Source: Rhizobium herbae
GTDB lineage: Bacteria; Pseudomonadota; Alphaproteobacteria; Rhizobiales; Rhizobiaceae
Direction: 5' to 3'
Length of the DNA: 64,000 nucleotides
NCBI RefSeq assembly: GCF_017873135.1
Contig: NZ_JAGGJV010000010.1
Location: 1-64,000, forward strand
Part shown: positions 27,230 through 38,214 of the stretch, piece after piece
Layout of the letters: each line of letters starts with the position of its first letter
How positions within the stretch are numbered: the stretch's first letter is position 1
Translations under genes and position numbers: made by a program
Notes under the pieces: generated by a model
Database searches by the model: none
Told to the model about the DNA's origin: nothing
Seen by the model: the letters and a program-made list of their open reading frames with translations, nothing else

Positions 27230-27258
27230 TTGCATTGATGGCATTCAACAAATAAAAT
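27230..27258 (+). promoter_or_regulatory. Possible promoter of the RND efflux genes
   Basis: TTGCAT, 17 bases, TAAAAT: a good -10 but poor -35 hexamer. It sits in an A+T-rich stretch 220 bases upstream of the adaptor gene. No regulator gene is adjacent. Confidence 0.3.
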
Positions 27259-27479
27259 AATGAGGCACCATTGTTTTTTTGTATCGTCTTGCATAGCCGA
27301 AAGGGCCTAACTAAATAGAGCCCGAGGCATTTTTGAGGAGGATGCGGGGGAAAACTTATCGCTTGGCAAGACTGAGGCGAGATTTCCTTCCCTTCCAGCA
27401 GGTGACGACGACAAATCCTTCCTTGAAGGCGTGCGGCGTCAGCAAACTGATTTATCCGGAATTCGAGGAAAGTGAGCCG

Positions 27480-28673
27480 ATGGCCCGTAACAAGACGTTT
27501 GCGTTTGGTGTTTCCACTGCCCTGTTGCTGGCCTTCCTGTCGAGTACGGCATTTGCGGAAGAAGCCGTCACGCCGAAAACCGAACAGGCCTTGCCGTCAA
27601 TCGTCGTCAGCCAGGTAGAAATGAAACCCATCGTCGATCGGGTCGTGGCAACCGGCGCCGTCAAAGCCGTCGAAGAGACCTATGTCTCCCCGCTGGTCGA
27701 CGGACTTTCCATCCGCACGCTGAACGCCGATGTCGGCGACCATGTCGATGCCGAGAGCACGCTTGCCACATTGAACCCGGACATGCTCCTGCTGCAGAAA
27801 AGCCAGTATGCTGCGAGCCTTGCCAAGGCCAATGCATCTCTCGCTCAGTATCAGGCACAACTTGCCGAGGCCCAGGCCAATGCCGAGGAAGCCCTCCGCG
27901 TCAGCGAGCGATCGAAGAAGCTGGCCGACGCGGGATCGATGTCGACGGCGCAGCGCGATCAGGAAAAGGCCGCGGCCACGGTTGCCCTTGCACGCGTCAG
28001 GTCTTCCGAACAACTGGTCTCCGTTGCGCAGGCAGATATCAAGGTTGTCGATGCCCAGATTTCCGATGTCGACCTGCGGCTTGCCCGCACAGACGTGAAG
28101 ACGCCGGTGGCTGGTGTGGTCTCCGCCCGGACCGCCAAGATCGGGGCGATCGCCAACGGCACTGGCGAGCCGCTGTTCACCATCATTCGCGACGGCGCCG
28201 TGGAAATGAAGGCCGATATCATCGAGACCGATCTGCCAAAACTGGAGATCGGCCAGAGGGCAAAAATAACGCTCGCGGACGGGAAGACGCAGATCGACGG
28301 CAAGATCCGGCTGATCTCGCCGGTGATCGACACCCAGACCCGTCTCGGCAATGTCTATATCAGCCTGCTGGAACCGGAAAAAGCCCGGGTTGGCATGTAT
28401 GCCAGAGCGCAGATCATCGTCACTGAGAAAGAGGCGCTCGTCCTGCCGCTCTCGGCGGTCACAAATACCAGGGACGGCATGGTCACCCGCAAGGTCGAAG
28501 GCGACGTGGCACATGTTGCCAAGGTCGAAACCGGCATACAGGACAACGGATATATCGAGATCCGGACGGGCCTCAAGCAGGGCGACCGGGTGATCACCAA
28601 GGCCGGCGCCTTCGTGCGGGATGGTGATCGCATCAAGCCCGTACTTGCAGACGCCGAAACCGTATCGAACTGA
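27480..28673 (+). CDS. RND efflux periplasmic adaptor (membrane fusion protein)
   Basis: Adaptor of 397 residues linking the RND pump to an outer-membrane channel. It has a signal peptide (FAFGVSTALLLAFLSSTAFA), a lipoyl half-motif around residues 60-110, a long Ala/Gln-rich coiled-coil hairpin (about residues 115-200), a second lipoyl half (VKTPVAGVVSARTAKIG), then beta-barrel and membrane-proximal domains (GLKQGDRVITKAGAFVRDGD). ATG 27480 follows GAGGAAAG; an open frame upstream has no such site. No lipobox Cys follows the signal. The pump gene starts 14 bases downstream. No outer-membrane factor gene is present here. Confidence 0.88.
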   Translation: MARNKTFAFGVSTALLLAFLSSTAFAEEAVTPKTEQALPSIVVSQVEMKPIVDRVVATGAVKAVEETYVSPLVDGLSIRTLNADVGDHVDAESTLATLNPDMLLLQKSQYAASLAKANASLAQYQAQLAEAQANAEEALRVSERSKKLADAGSMSTAQRDQEKAAATVALARVRSSEQLVSVAQADIKVVDAQISDVDLRLARTDVKTPVAGVVSARTAKIGAIANGTGEPLFTIIRDGAVEMKADIIETDLPKLEIGQRAKITLADGKTQIDGKIRLISPVIDTQTRLGNVYISLLEPEKARVGMYARAQIIVTEKEALVLPLSAVTNTRDGMVTRKVEGDVAHVAKVETGIQDNGYIEIRTGLKQGDRVITKAGAFVRDGDRIKPVLADAETVSN

Positions 28674-28687
28674 TCGAGGTCACAGCG

Positions 28688-31600
28688 ATGAACTTTTCCG
28701 CCTGGTCCATCCGAAATCCCATCGCACCGATCCTCGGTTTTGCGCTTCTGCTTTACCTTGGCATCCAGTCGTTTTACGCGTTGCCGATCACAAAATTCCC
28801 GAACATCGACGTTCCGGTGGTCGCCATCACGGTGACCCAGAACGGCGCCTCGCCGTCGGAACTGGAAATGCAGGTGACGAAGGAGGTCGAGGATGCCGTT
28901 GCATCAATTGCCGGCGTTGACGAAATCCAGTCGACCGTAACCGACGGACAGTCGGTCACCAGTATCGTGTTCCGCATCGAAAAGCCGACAGAGGAAGCCG
29001 TCCAGGACACCAAGGACGCCATCGACCGCATCCGCAGCGATCTGCCTGCCGATGTTGAGGAACCGGTCGTTACCAAGATCGATGTCGAAGGTCAGGCGAT
29101 CCAGACCTTCTCCGTAACCTCGCCGGACATGACGCTCGAGGAACTGTCCTGGTTCGTCGACGACACGATCAAGCGCGCCCTGCAGGGCCAGCCCGGCGTT
29201 GGCCGGATCGACCGTTACGGCGGATCGGATCGGGAAATCAAGGTCGAACTCGATCCGAGCAAGCTCGATTCCTTCGGCATCACCGCGCCCGATGTCAACA
29301 ATCAACTGCGCAGCACCAACGTCGATCTCGGTTCCGGCCGCGGCCAGATCGGCGGCAACGAGCAGACCATCCGCACGCTCGGCGATGCCCGCAACGTGGC
29401 ACAACTGGCCGATACGACGATCGCCCTGCCCAATGGACGTTTCGTGAAACTGTCGGACCTCGGCACCGTCACCGATACCTATGAGGAGCAGAAGTCCTTT
29501 TCGCGCTTCAATGGCGATGCGTCGGTCACCTTTGCCGTCTTCCGTTCCAAGGGAGCAAGCGAAGTCTCGGTCGCCGAAACGGTGGCGAAAAGCCTCGACA
29601 CGGTCCGGGCCGCCCATCCCGAAGTCAATATCGCGATGGTGGACGATGCCGTCTACTTCACTTACGGCAACTATGAAGCAGCGCTTCACACGCTGCTGGA
29701 AGGCTCGATCCTCGCCGTCATCGTCGTGCTTTTGTTCCTGAGAAACTGGCGGGCAACCTTCATCGCTGCCGTCGCCCTTCCCCTGTCCGCGATCCCGACA
29801 TTCTGGATCATGGACCTGATGGGTTTTTCGCTCAATCTGGTCAGCTTCCTCGCGCTGACGCTGGCGACCGGTATCCTGGTCGATGACGCGATCGTCGAGA
29901 TCGAGAACATCGCCCGGCATATCAAGATGGGCAAGACGCCGTACCGGGCTTCGCTCGATGCCGCCGATGAAATCGGGCTTGCGGTCATCGCCACAAGCTT
30001 CACGATCATCGCGGTCTTCGTGCCGGTGTCGTTCATGCCGGGCATTGCCGGCCAGTACTTCATCCAGTTCGGCCTGACGGTCGCCTTCTCCGTCTTCTTC
30101 TCGCTGATGGTGGCGCGCCTGATAACCCCGCTGATGGCAGCCTATCTGATGCGGCCCGAAGACGGCGTCGACGATCATCATGACAACGACGGTCGCCTGA
30201 TGAAGGCCTACACACGGTTGGTCACCGCTACGACAACGCGCTGGTACATGCGCTATGCGACGATGCTCGCCGCATTCGCATTCCTGGTCGGATCGCTCTA
30301 TCTCATGACCCAGGTACCAGGCAGCTTCATGCCGCCGGACGATAGCTCGCGTGTCGTACTCTCGGTCGAACTGCCGCCCAATGCCACGCTTGCCGAAACA
30401 GATGCGACCACAACCAAAATCTACGACGCCGTGCGCGATGTGGATGGCGTGGATAGTGTTTTCATCCTTGGCGGCGCATCGCCGAAAGGCGACCTCGAAC
30501 TGCGCCGTGCAACGGTTCGCATCATCCTTGGCAAGATCGATCATTCCCTGCTGAAGACCCTGGTGAACAAGGGCCTCGGTGGTCTTCCGCTCATCGGCCA
30601 ATATATGCCCAAGATGCAGATGGATGGCCGCACCCGTCCGCAGTGGGATGTCGAGAAGGACATCTTCGCCAACCTGCGCGGCATTCCCGATGTCCGCATC
30701 ACCAAGCTGAACGATCGCGGCGAGCGCGAGTTGACCTTCAACTTCCTGTCGTCGAACGAAGACGACCTGAATGAAGCCATCGGCCTGCTGGAAGGCAAGC
30801 TGCGCGCCTCGCCGATCCTCTCCAACGTCAGTTCCGAGGGCGCTTTGCCGAGGCCGGAACTCCAGATACGGCCGCGCAAGGATGAGATCGCCCGCCTCGG
30901 CATCACGCCGCAGCAGATCTCTCAGACCATCCGCGTCGCCACGACCGGCGATGTCGATGCGGCGCTCACCAAGATCTCGCTCGATGACCGGCTCATCCCG
31001 ATCCGCGTGCAGACATCGCTCGACGTCCGCCGTGACCTGCGGGCGATCGGCGCCCTCAAGGTGAAGACTGCGTCCGGCGCGACCGTTCCGATCGATAGCG
31101 TCGCCGATATCAGCTACTCGGAAGGCCCAAGCTCGATCCTGCGCAACGCCCGCAACCGCGTGGCCTCCATCGGCTCGGACGTGCCGCAGGGAACCGCGCT
31201 GGATACCTCGACCGCGGAGTTCAAACGGATCGTCGACGAAACGAAACTGCCATCGACCGTGCGGCTTGCCGAAAGCGGGGACGCGAAGATCCAGAGCGAA
31301 ATGATGCAGAGCTTCGGCAATGCCATGTTGCTCGGCCTGCTCATGGTTCTGGTGGTGCTCATCCTGCTGTTCAAGGATGTGATCCAGCCTTTCACCATCC
31401 TGCTTTCGCTGCCGCTTGCCATCGGTGGCGTCGCCGTTGCTTTGATTCTGACGCGCAACGCGTTTTCGATGCCGGTCATGATCGGTGTGCTGATGCTGAT
31501 GGGCATCGTCACCAAGAACGCGATCCTGCTGGTCGATTTCGCCGTCGAGATGAAGCGTCATGGCATGGGACGTGTTCAGGCCATGGTCGAGGCCGGTCGC

Positions 31601-31990
31601 AAGCGGGCCCAGCCGATCATCATGACCTCGATCGCCATGTCGGCGGGCATGATCCCGTCCGCGCTCGGCGTTGGCGAGGGCGGCTCGTTCCGCGCCCCGA
31701 TGGCGATCGCCGTCATCGGCGGCATCATCGTCTCGACCGTCCTTTCACTTCTCGTCGTGCCGTCGTTCTTCCTGATCATGGATGACGTGTCGCGGCTGCT
31801 CGGCTGGCTCTTCGGCCGCATGGTCGGCAAGAAGGACGAGGAACTGGAGGTTCTGGAAAACGAGGCACTGACGGAAATCGTCACCGACCAGAGCAAGACG
31901 ATCGGCGAGTTGCAGCAGCGGCTGGACAAGCTGGAAGGACCGAAGCGCGGCGGCAACGTCATCAACCATCCTGCGCTCGCGGCCGAATAG
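28688..31990 (+). CDS. RND-family efflux pump permease
   Basis: Proton-driven inner-membrane pump of 1100 residues with the AcrB-type plan: helix 1 near the N-terminus, two large periplasmic loops, and two sets of six helices. Helix 4 region: ALTLATGILVDDAIVEIENI, with the proton-relay acidic pair. The C-terminal part GIVTKNAILLVDFAVEMKR is the repeat of the family motif. It is about 50-60 residues longer than most relatives because of a charged coiled-coil tail (about residues 1050-1085). Substrates cannot be predicted. Confidence 0.92.
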   Translation: MNFSAWSIRNPIAPILGFALLLYLGIQSFYALPITKFPNIDVPVVAITVTQNGASPSELEMQVTKEVEDAVASIAGVDEIQSTVTDGQSVTSIVFRIEKPTEEAVQDTKDAIDRIRSDLPADVEEPVVTKIDVEGQAIQTFSVTSPDMTLEELSWFVDDTIKRALQGQPGVGRIDRYGGSDREIKVELDPSKLDSFGITAPDVNNQLRSTNVDLGSGRGQIGGNEQTIRTLGDARNVAQLADTTIALPNGRFVKLSDLGTVTDTYEEQKSFSRFNGDASVTFAVFRSKGASEVSVAETVAKSLDTVRAAHPEVNIAMVDDAVYFTYGNYEAALHTLLEGSILAVIVVLLFLRNWRATFIAAVALPLSAIPTFWIMDLMGFSLNLVSFLALTLATGILVDDAIVEIENIARHIKMGKTPYRASLDAADEIGLAVIATSFTIIAVFVPVSFMPGIAGQYFIQFGLTVAFSVFFSLMVARLITPLMAAYLMRPEDGVDDHHDNDGRLMKAYTRLVTATTTRWYMRYATMLAAFAFLVGSLYLMTQVPGSFMPPDDSSRVVLSVELPPNATLAETDATTTKIYDAVRDVDGVDSVFILGGASPKGDLELRRATVRIILGKIDHSLLKTLVNKGLGGLPLIGQYMPKMQMDGRTRPQWDVEKDIFANLRGIPDVRITKLNDRGERELTFNFLSSNEDDLNEAIGLLEGKLRASPILSNVSSEGALPRPELQIRPRKDEIARLGITPQQISQTIRVATTGDVDAALTKISLDDRLIPIRVQTSLDVRRDLRAIGALKVKTASGATVPIDSVADISYSEGPSSILRNARNRVASIGSDVPQGTALDTSTAEFKRIVDETKLPSTVRLAESGDAKIQSEMMQSFGNAMLLGLLMVLVVLILLFKDVIQPFTILLSLPLAIGGVAVALILTRNAFSMPVMIGVLMLMGIVTKNAILLVDFAVEMKRHGMGRVQAMVEAGRKRAQPIIMTSIAMSAGMIPSALGVGEGGSFRAPMAIAVIGGIIVSTVLSLLVVPSFFLIMDDVSRLLGWLFGRMVGKKDEELEVLENEALTEIVTDQSKTIGELQQRLDKLEGPKRGGNVINHPALAAE

Positions 31991-32010
31991 GCCGAGCACA
32001 ACAAACGAGA

Positions 32011-32045
32011 AGCCCGGCCGCATGGATAATGCGGCCGGGCTTTTT
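32011..32045. terminator. Terminator between the RND pump and ureG
   Basis: A 13-base-pair perfect stem (AGCCCGGCCGCAT with ATGCGGCCGGGCT), a 5-base loop, then TTTTT on the plus strand. It ends the RND transcript and lies 20 bases past the ureG stop, so it may serve both convergent operons. Confidence 0.85.
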
Positions 32046-32064
32046 CATTGAGACTTCGCGACCG

Positions 32065-32676
32065 CTACAGCCCGCCCTCGACCGTCAGAAACTCGACGAT
32101 CCGCTCGATGCCGTCGCCACGCTTCATGTCGGAAAACACGAAAGGGAGTTCCTTGCGCATGCGCGTGGCGTCCCGTTCCATCACGTCGAGATCGGCGCCG
32201 ACATAGGGCGCAAGATCCTTCTTGTTGATCACCAGCAGATCCGAGCGCGTGATGCCCGGCCCGCCCTTGCGCGGGATTTCCTCGCCCTGGCAGACAGAGA
32301 TGACATAGATGGTTATATCGGCAAGATCGGGCGAAAAGGTCGCCGCCAGATTGTCGCCGCCGGATTCGATGAAGATCACGTCGAGATCGGGAATGCGGCG
32401 GTTGAGATCGGCGATGGCCTGCAGGTTGATCGTCGCATCCTCGCGGATTGCCGTGTGCGGGCAGCCGCCAGTCTCGACGCCGACGATCCGGTCCGACGGC
32501 AGCGCCTGCATGCGCACCAGCGCCTCGGCATCCTCCTTGGTGTAGATGTCGTTGGTGACCACGGCGACGGAATAGGTCTCGCGCATCGCCTTGCAGAGCT
32601 TGTCCGTCAGCGCCGTCTTGCCGGAGCCGACCGGACCGCCGATGCCGACGCGAAGGGGGCCGTTGGCTGATTTCAT
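32065..32676 (-). CDS. ureG: Urease accessory GTPase UreG
   Basis: SIMIBI-class GTPase of 203 residues that powers nickel delivery to apo-urease. The P-loop is [13 protein letters not shown] near the N-terminus. [15 protein letters not shown] is the metal-binding CPH region, and [15 protein letters not shown] and [13 protein letters not shown] are the switch and base-recognition motifs. It is the last gene of the minus-strand urt-ure run. Confidence 0.97.
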   Translation of the reverse strand: MKSANGPLRVGIGGPVGSGKTALTDKLCKAMRETYSVAVVTNDIYTKEDAEALVRMQALPSDRIVGVETGGCPHTAIREDATINLQAIADLNRRIPDLDVIFIESGGDNLAATFSPDLADITIYVISVCQGEEIPRKGGPGITRSDLLVINKKDLAPYVGADLDVMERDATRMRKELPFVFSDMKRGDGIERIVEFLTVEGGL

Positions 32677-32714
32677 CGCAATATTCCTTTCATAAAAATT
32701 GCGAGCTCGTTCGG

Positions 32715-33386
32715 TCAGGACCGGAAGAGCCGCGAATGCAGTGTCTCATGGCGCAGGGCCGAAATCTCGGCCAGAATGGTGGCCGAGCCGAGATCGTCCA
32801 GCGTACTCGAAGCCGCCAGCCCCGCCACGTCGGCAATCACCGGCTCGAGCGCGGCAAGCACGCCGACCCCATGCGTCTGGCCCGTGACGCCGCAGCGGAT
32901 CGCCACGGAGACGAGATTGGAGGCGGTTGCGTGCAGATAAGCGGCCAGAGCCGGCTCCAGCCCGGTGCGATGCGCACCCGCGACAGCGCCAACCGCGACG
33001 GGATAGGCGACAACGCCGGTCAGCGTTTCGAGCACCGAATGCGGCCAATGGGCCGCAGCGGTCAGGAAGGCCTCGCCCTGCAGCGTCGTCTCCATATGAC
33101 GCTCGCGCGAACCGGCCAGCGCCTCCGCCACTTCCCGCACGGCGTCAAGCCTCGATGGATCGCCAAAGGCGCGATAACTCTCGGCCAGAAGCACCGCATC
33201 GTTCCAGCTCGACCCATGCGCGATCAAAGCCCGCAGCCAACGGGAAAGCCCTAGCGCATCGGTGACCTGACCATCATGAGCCGCCTGCTCAAGTCCGCCG
33301 GAATAGGAAAATGCGCCAATCGGAAAGGCCGGCGACATCCATGTCACCAGCCGCAGCAGCGCCTGCGTGTCGGCACGGTCAGTCAT
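32715..33386 (-). CDS. ureF: Urease accessory protein UreF
   Basis: A 223-residue all-helical chaperone that bridges UreD-urease and UreG. Family landmarks are [16 protein letters not shown] near the N-terminus and [11 protein letters not shown] near the end. ATG 33386 gives the expected length; the open frame before it runs over the His-rich tail of ureE. It overlaps ureE by eight bases. Confidence 0.95.
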   Translation of the reverse strand: MTDRADTQALLRLVTWMSPAFPIGAFSYSGGLEQAAHDGQVTDALGLSRWLRALIAHGSSWNDAVLLAESYRAFGDPSRLDAVREVAEALAGSRERHMETTLQGEAFLTAAAHWPHSVLETLTGVVAYPVAVGAVAGAHRTGLEPALAAYLHATASNLVSVAIRCGVTGQTHGVGVLAALEPVIADVAGLAASSTLDDLGSATILAEISALRHETLHSRLFRS

Positions 33387-33873
33387 GGGCGTGACGATGG
33401 CCGACCTGTCCGTGGGCATGCCCATGGGAATGACCGCCCGAACCATGATAGGCACCGCGCATCGGCTGGAACGGTTCCCTCACCTCGGCAACCGTGGCGC
33501 CTAGACCTTCCAGCATTGACTTGATCACCGGATCGCGCAGGATCAATATCCTATCCTGCCGGATTTCCGTCGGCAGGTGCCGATTGCCGAGATGCCAGGC
33601 AAGCTCGATCAGGTGCAGCGGGTCGCGCGGGCGGATGTCGTAGAGCGTCTCCTCGACGGCAGCGATGCGCACGTAGTCGCCGCTGTCCAGCACCAGCAGG
33701 TCGCCATCTCCGAGCATGACGGCCTCCTTCAGGTCGAGCATCACCACATCGTCATTGTCGAGATGCAGCAGCTTGCGGCGCAGATGCCGCTGGTCATGGG
33801 CCAGCGCAATCGTGTGGAGTGGTGTCTTGTCTGTCGGACCGGGAGACAGGATCTGGGTCGAGCGATAGGGCAT
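33379..33873 (-). CDS. ureE: Urease accessory nickel metallochaperone UreE
   Basis: Nickel-binding chaperone of 164 residues. An N-terminal peptide-binding domain is followed by the metal-binding domain with HLGNRHLPTEI and a His-rich C-terminus (HGSGGHSHGHAHG...HRHAHD), giving strong extra nickel capacity. ATG 33873 follows GAGG at eight bases; an in-frame ATG at 33894 is possible. It is the first gene after an intrinsic terminator, so ureEFG may have their own promoter in 33874-33916. Confidence 0.93.
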   Translation of the reverse strand: MPYRSTQILSPGPTDKTPLHTIALAHDQRHLRRKLLHLDNDDVVMLDLKEAVMLGDGDLLVLDSGDYVRIAAVEETLYDIRPRDPLHLIELAWHLGNRHLPTEIRQDRILILRDPVIKSMLEGLGATVAEVREPFQPMRGAYHGSGGHSHGHAHGQVGHRHAHD

Positions 33874-33916
33874 TCTGCAAGCCTCAAAATTCATTCATGC
33901 CACTGTAACAACAAAA

Positions 33917-33955
33917 AAATCCGGCGCCAGACCAAACAGGCCCGGCACCGGATTT
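33917..33955 (-). terminator. Intrinsic terminator splitting the ure operon before ureEFG
   Basis: On the minus strand AAATCCGGTGCC pairs with GGCGCCGGATTT (11 pairs, one mismatch) and the stem runs into seven U. This is a good Rho-independent terminator 37 bases after the TIGR02117 gene and 44 bases before ureE. Confidence 0.75.
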
Positions 33956-33991
33956 CATGACAGCCACAGGCGTCTCAACTCGGGCGGCATT

Positions 33992-34672
33992 TCAGTTGTA
34001 CAGCGAGAGCGATGTTGTCAGTGAAACCGGCAACGGATTCCACCAGCCTGTGCGTAATCCGGCTTCGCGAAGCGCTTTAGCCGTCCATGTGTTGCAGCCG
34101 ACGGCCGCGCTGAACCAGCCATTGGCTTCGAAGAATCGGTCGTTCGGGCCATAGGCGGCGCCCGGAATCGCCTCGATCCGGCCGTCCGCCGGCGTGAAGC
34201 TCTCCGCGATGAACGACAGAAGCCGCTGATATTCGTCCGGCCCGATTTCGAAACCGGCGACGAGATCCGAAGGCTCGACGATCTCTCCGGCGACATCCGC
34301 ATGGATGACCGACCGGTCCATCGTCAGCCCCTTGATCAGCGGCACCGGCTTCAGGTCAGACCATGTCGGCGTCTCGATATAGAAAGCGCGGCCTCCCCAG
34401 CCGAAGACGAGCCAGCGCGCATTTGGATGCGTGACCGGCATGCCGCTTTCCGCCAGAAACGGAAAGCGGGCCAGCGTTTCGACATCGATGGGAATGGCGA
34501 TATCCGTGTGAATGGGGTTCGACAGGACGAGAATGCGATGCATCTCTTCGCCAGCCACAGCCGCCTGTGCCGCGGGCCAGAACGGACGCGGGATCAGCGT
34601 GCCGGCGGCGGCCGTCATCACCGCCCCGAACAGGGCGGCAAGCAGCCGTCGAACGGGCCGTTTCCGGGACAT
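33992..34672 (-). CDS. Urease-region conserved protein (TIGR02117/DUF2459 family)
   Basis: A 226-residue protein of the family often found beside urease genes. It has an N-terminal basic segment and hydrophobic helix (RRLLAALFGAVMTAAAGTLI), so it is membrane-anchored or exported. The body includes LVFGWGGRAFYIETPTWSDL and ends with CNTWTAKALREAGLRTGWWNPLP. The conserved His, Gly-rich and CNTW elements suggest an enzyme, but its activity is not known to me. ATG 34672 was chosen to put the hydrophobic segment near the N-terminus; the ribosome site is weak. It lies 31 bases after ureC. Confidence 0.8.
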   Translation of the reverse strand: MSRKRPVRRLLAALFGAVMTAAAGTLIPRPFWPAAQAAVAGEEMHRILVLSNPIHTDIAIPIDVETLARFPFLAESGMPVTHPNARWLVFGWGGRAFYIETPTWSDLKPVPLIKGLTMDRSVIHADVAGEIVEPSDLVAGFEIGPDEYQRLLSFIAESFTPADGRIEAIPGAAYGPNDRFFEANGWFSAAVGCNTWTAKALREAGLRTGWWNPLPVSLTTSLSLYN

Positions 34673-34703
34673 CAGCAGGGTTCTTTCACGATCGAAGACC
34701 AGC

Positions 34704-36413
<1,710 letters not shown>

Positions 36414-36416
36414 GGT

Positions 36417-36824
36417 CTACCTCTGAAGTTCAGAAAAATTGGGAGATTTCGATGCTACTTTGTCAAAAGTCATTGTCGTTCTACAGCCATTCTGCCTATT
36501 GACCTCTCCGATCAGGTGGTCGGAGAAATCACCGGGGTAGCGGGAATACATGTCCATTGCAGCCGTAACGATGTGTGGATCCGCGACGATGATCGCAGAA
36601 TCGAGAATCTTTTTCATAACAGATACAAGCGTCGCCCTGCTGAGTTTTACCCTATGTTTCAGGACCCATATCGTTTCAACAAGAACGATATGGTTGACGA
36701 ACAGCTTATCCGCTTCCGCGGACAAAAAATCGCCAACTAGCTCGGCCTGCCCCAGATCCTCTTCCTCCGTCAACGCGTCTGCCATCAACCATCGAAGCAG
36801 GATGTTGGTGTCGAGCCCGATCAT
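36417..36824 (-). CDS. PIN-domain ribonuclease toxin (VapC-like)
   Basis: A 135-residue PIN nuclease, the usual toxin size. Acidic residues are in place: Asp5 (GLDTNILLRW), Glu50 (VETIWVLK), Asp99 and/or Asp102 (GDFSDHLIG) and Asp121 (TFDKVA). Its ATG overlaps the antitoxin stop by four bases. The DNA is visibly poorer in G+C than the flanking urease genes, suggesting transfer into the operon. It directly precedes ureC and supplies that gene's ribosome site. Target RNA is unknown. Confidence 0.85.
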   Translation of the reverse strand: MIGLDTNILLRWLMADALTEEEDLGQAELVGDFLSAEADKLFVNHIVLVETIWVLKHRVKLSRATLVSVMKKILDSAIIVADPHIVTAAMDMYSRYPGDFSDHLIGEVNRQNGCRTTMTFDKVASKSPNFSELQR

Positions 36825-37078
36825 TCCTCGTCACTCTGATACCCGGCAGCGCGTGCCTCCCTGATCCAGCGGTCGATGTCCTCGCCTGTGACTGGGAAAT
36901 CGGGCTTCACGATCCCCCGCAAATCCGAAAGGCGAGCGCCCCGTGCCTTGATTTCAAAATTCCCTGCGTCGTTCCGGATGAAATCAATCCTGTCGCCTGG
37001 TTTCAAGTGCAGCGACCTGCGCACATCGGCAGGCAGCGTAATCTGTCCTTTAGACGTGACCTTTGCCGACTGATTCAT
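36821..37078 (-). CDS. AbrB/SpoVT-type antitoxin
   Basis: An 85-residue DNA-binding antitoxin. The N-terminal swapped-hairpin domain is KVTSKGQITLPADVRRSL followed by KPGDRIDFI, typical of AbrB/MazE/VapB-like proteins. The C-terminal about 35 acidic residues would bind and block the PIN toxin encoded next. It starts 12 bases after the upstream gene. Autoregulation is expected from the family, but an internal operon position means transcription may come from the urt promoter. Confidence 0.85.
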   Translation of the reverse strand: MNQSAKVTSKGQITLPADVRRSLHLKPGDRIDFIRNDAGNFEIKARGARLSDLRGIVKPDFPVTGEDIDRWIREARAAGYQSDEE

Positions 37079-37090
37079 GACAGATACTCC

Positions 37091-37756
37091 TTACTTCCTA
37101 GCATGAATGTAAGGCGCTCCAAGTTTGGCTGCAACGACATTGTCAACGCGCTCCAAATATCCCGCGGTGACCAACGTGTCGACATAGCGGCGCTCGGCCG
37201 CAAACGGGTGCCACTCCCAGCCGGCATGGCCGAAACCGGCGAGTACGACGCGATCGCCCGGTCGCCGCCAATGCGCCAGCACCTCGGCTATCGTAATCAT
37301 GCCGCTGCTCGGCACGACATAGGCGCCCGCATCGAACTGTTTCAGCGCGGCATCGACACTCTCCTGCGCCAAGGCCGGAACTGTATGAAAGGCGCGGCCG
37401 GTCGCTTTGGCAAATGCACGAAAACCATCGGTATAGTCGTCGCAGAAATCATCGAGATCCGGATGGCTCGCCGACAGTTGCGGCCGCAATGCCTGAAATT
37501 CGTCGGCGTCGCGAACGCACCAGATTTGACCAGCCCGCCGCACCGCCGCATTCGTCTTCCACTGGCCACCACCCAGCATCGCCAGCGCCGGGCGCCCGGT
37601 ATTGCAGACGGCGACGATATCCGTCTTCTGCCCACCCGCGCCGCACGAGCGGCAGTCGTTGAAACGGATCACCAGATCGGCCGCGTCGATGATCACGGCC
37701 GTCCCCTCCGGCACGGAACCGTTTCCGACGATCGCGATGGTTCGGTCTGCCGTCAC
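37091..37756 (-). CDS. Urease-operon accessory protein, sialyltransferase-like fold
   Basis: A protein of about 221 residues. The N-terminus TIAIVGNGSVPEG and RFNDCRS resemble the donor-site motifs of GT29-type sialyltransferases, and the C-terminal half has VPSSGMITIAEVL, like their second motif. Rhizobial genomes annotate such genes as urease operon accessory protein; the biochemical role is not established to my knowledge. GTG 37756 follows GAGGGAA; a TTG six codons earlier is an alternative. No signal peptide or membrane segment is present. Confidence 0.7.
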   Translation of the reverse strand: MTADRTIAIVGNGSVPEGTAVIIDAADLVIRFNDCRSCGAGGQKTDIVAVCNTGRPALAMLGGGQWKTNAAVRRAGQIWCVRDADEFQALRPQLSASHPDLDDFCDDYTDGFRAFAKATGRAFHTVPALAQESVDAALKQFDAGAYVVPSSGMITIAEVLAHWRRPGDRVVLAGFGHAGWEWHPFAAERRYVDTLVTAGYLERVDNVVAAKLGAPYIHARK

Positions 37757-37779
37757 TCTTCCCTCGGTTTCCAAGGCTC

Positions 37780-38214
37780 TCAGTTTCCAGGACCTTCCAT
37801 CAGGCCCTTCAGTTCCTCGGTGCGCTTTTTCGTCAGGTCTGCCAGGCAGCCGGAAACCAGCATCGGTTCCATCGAGCCGCCCCGCGCCTCGAAGCCGGCG
37901 AGTTCACATTGGCCGTCGCGATAATCGATCCAGGCACGCTGCGCCTTCTTCAGGGCCTCGACCGCGCCGACATAGTTGGCGTTGATTTCGCCCAGTTCCT
38001 TGTCGGTCTCCTTCATTGCCGCCATGGTTTTCCTGTAGGCGGCGTTCAGTTCCTTGTCGGCAGCCTCATAATCCTTGTTGGCGCAAAAGTTCATCTCCGA
38101 CTGGGCCATGGCATTCTCGCAATCGACCTGCGGCTCTTCCTGGGCCCACGCGAACGGCGCTTCCAGCCCAAGGAACGCGACGATCACGCCAATCGCGACC
38201 AGCCGCCGCTTCAT
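37780..38214 (-). CDS. LprI-like (DUF1311) secreted protein
   Basis: A 144-residue protein with a signal peptide ([19 protein letters not shown]) and the DUF1311/LprI domain ([26 protein letters not shown] cut into parts: [13 protein letters not shown], then [14 protein letters not shown]). Four Cys probably pair. LprI relatives inhibit lysozyme, but many members have unknown roles. Its ATG overlaps the ureB stop by four bases, so it is translated with the urease subunits. Confidence 0.8.
   Translation of the reverse strand: MKRRLVAIGVIVAFLGLEAPFAWAQEEPQVDCENAMAQSEMNFCANKDYEAADKELNAAYRKTMAAMKETDKELGEINANYVGAVEALKKAQRAWIDYRDGQCELAGFEARGGSMEPMLVSGCLADLTKKRTEELKGLMEGPGN

Noticed and set aside
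28904..31561. An 885-codon open frame on the minus strand opposite the RND pump
   Set aside because: It shows the same shadow pattern: no membrane segments or domains, and the plus-strand protein is a textbook RND permease.
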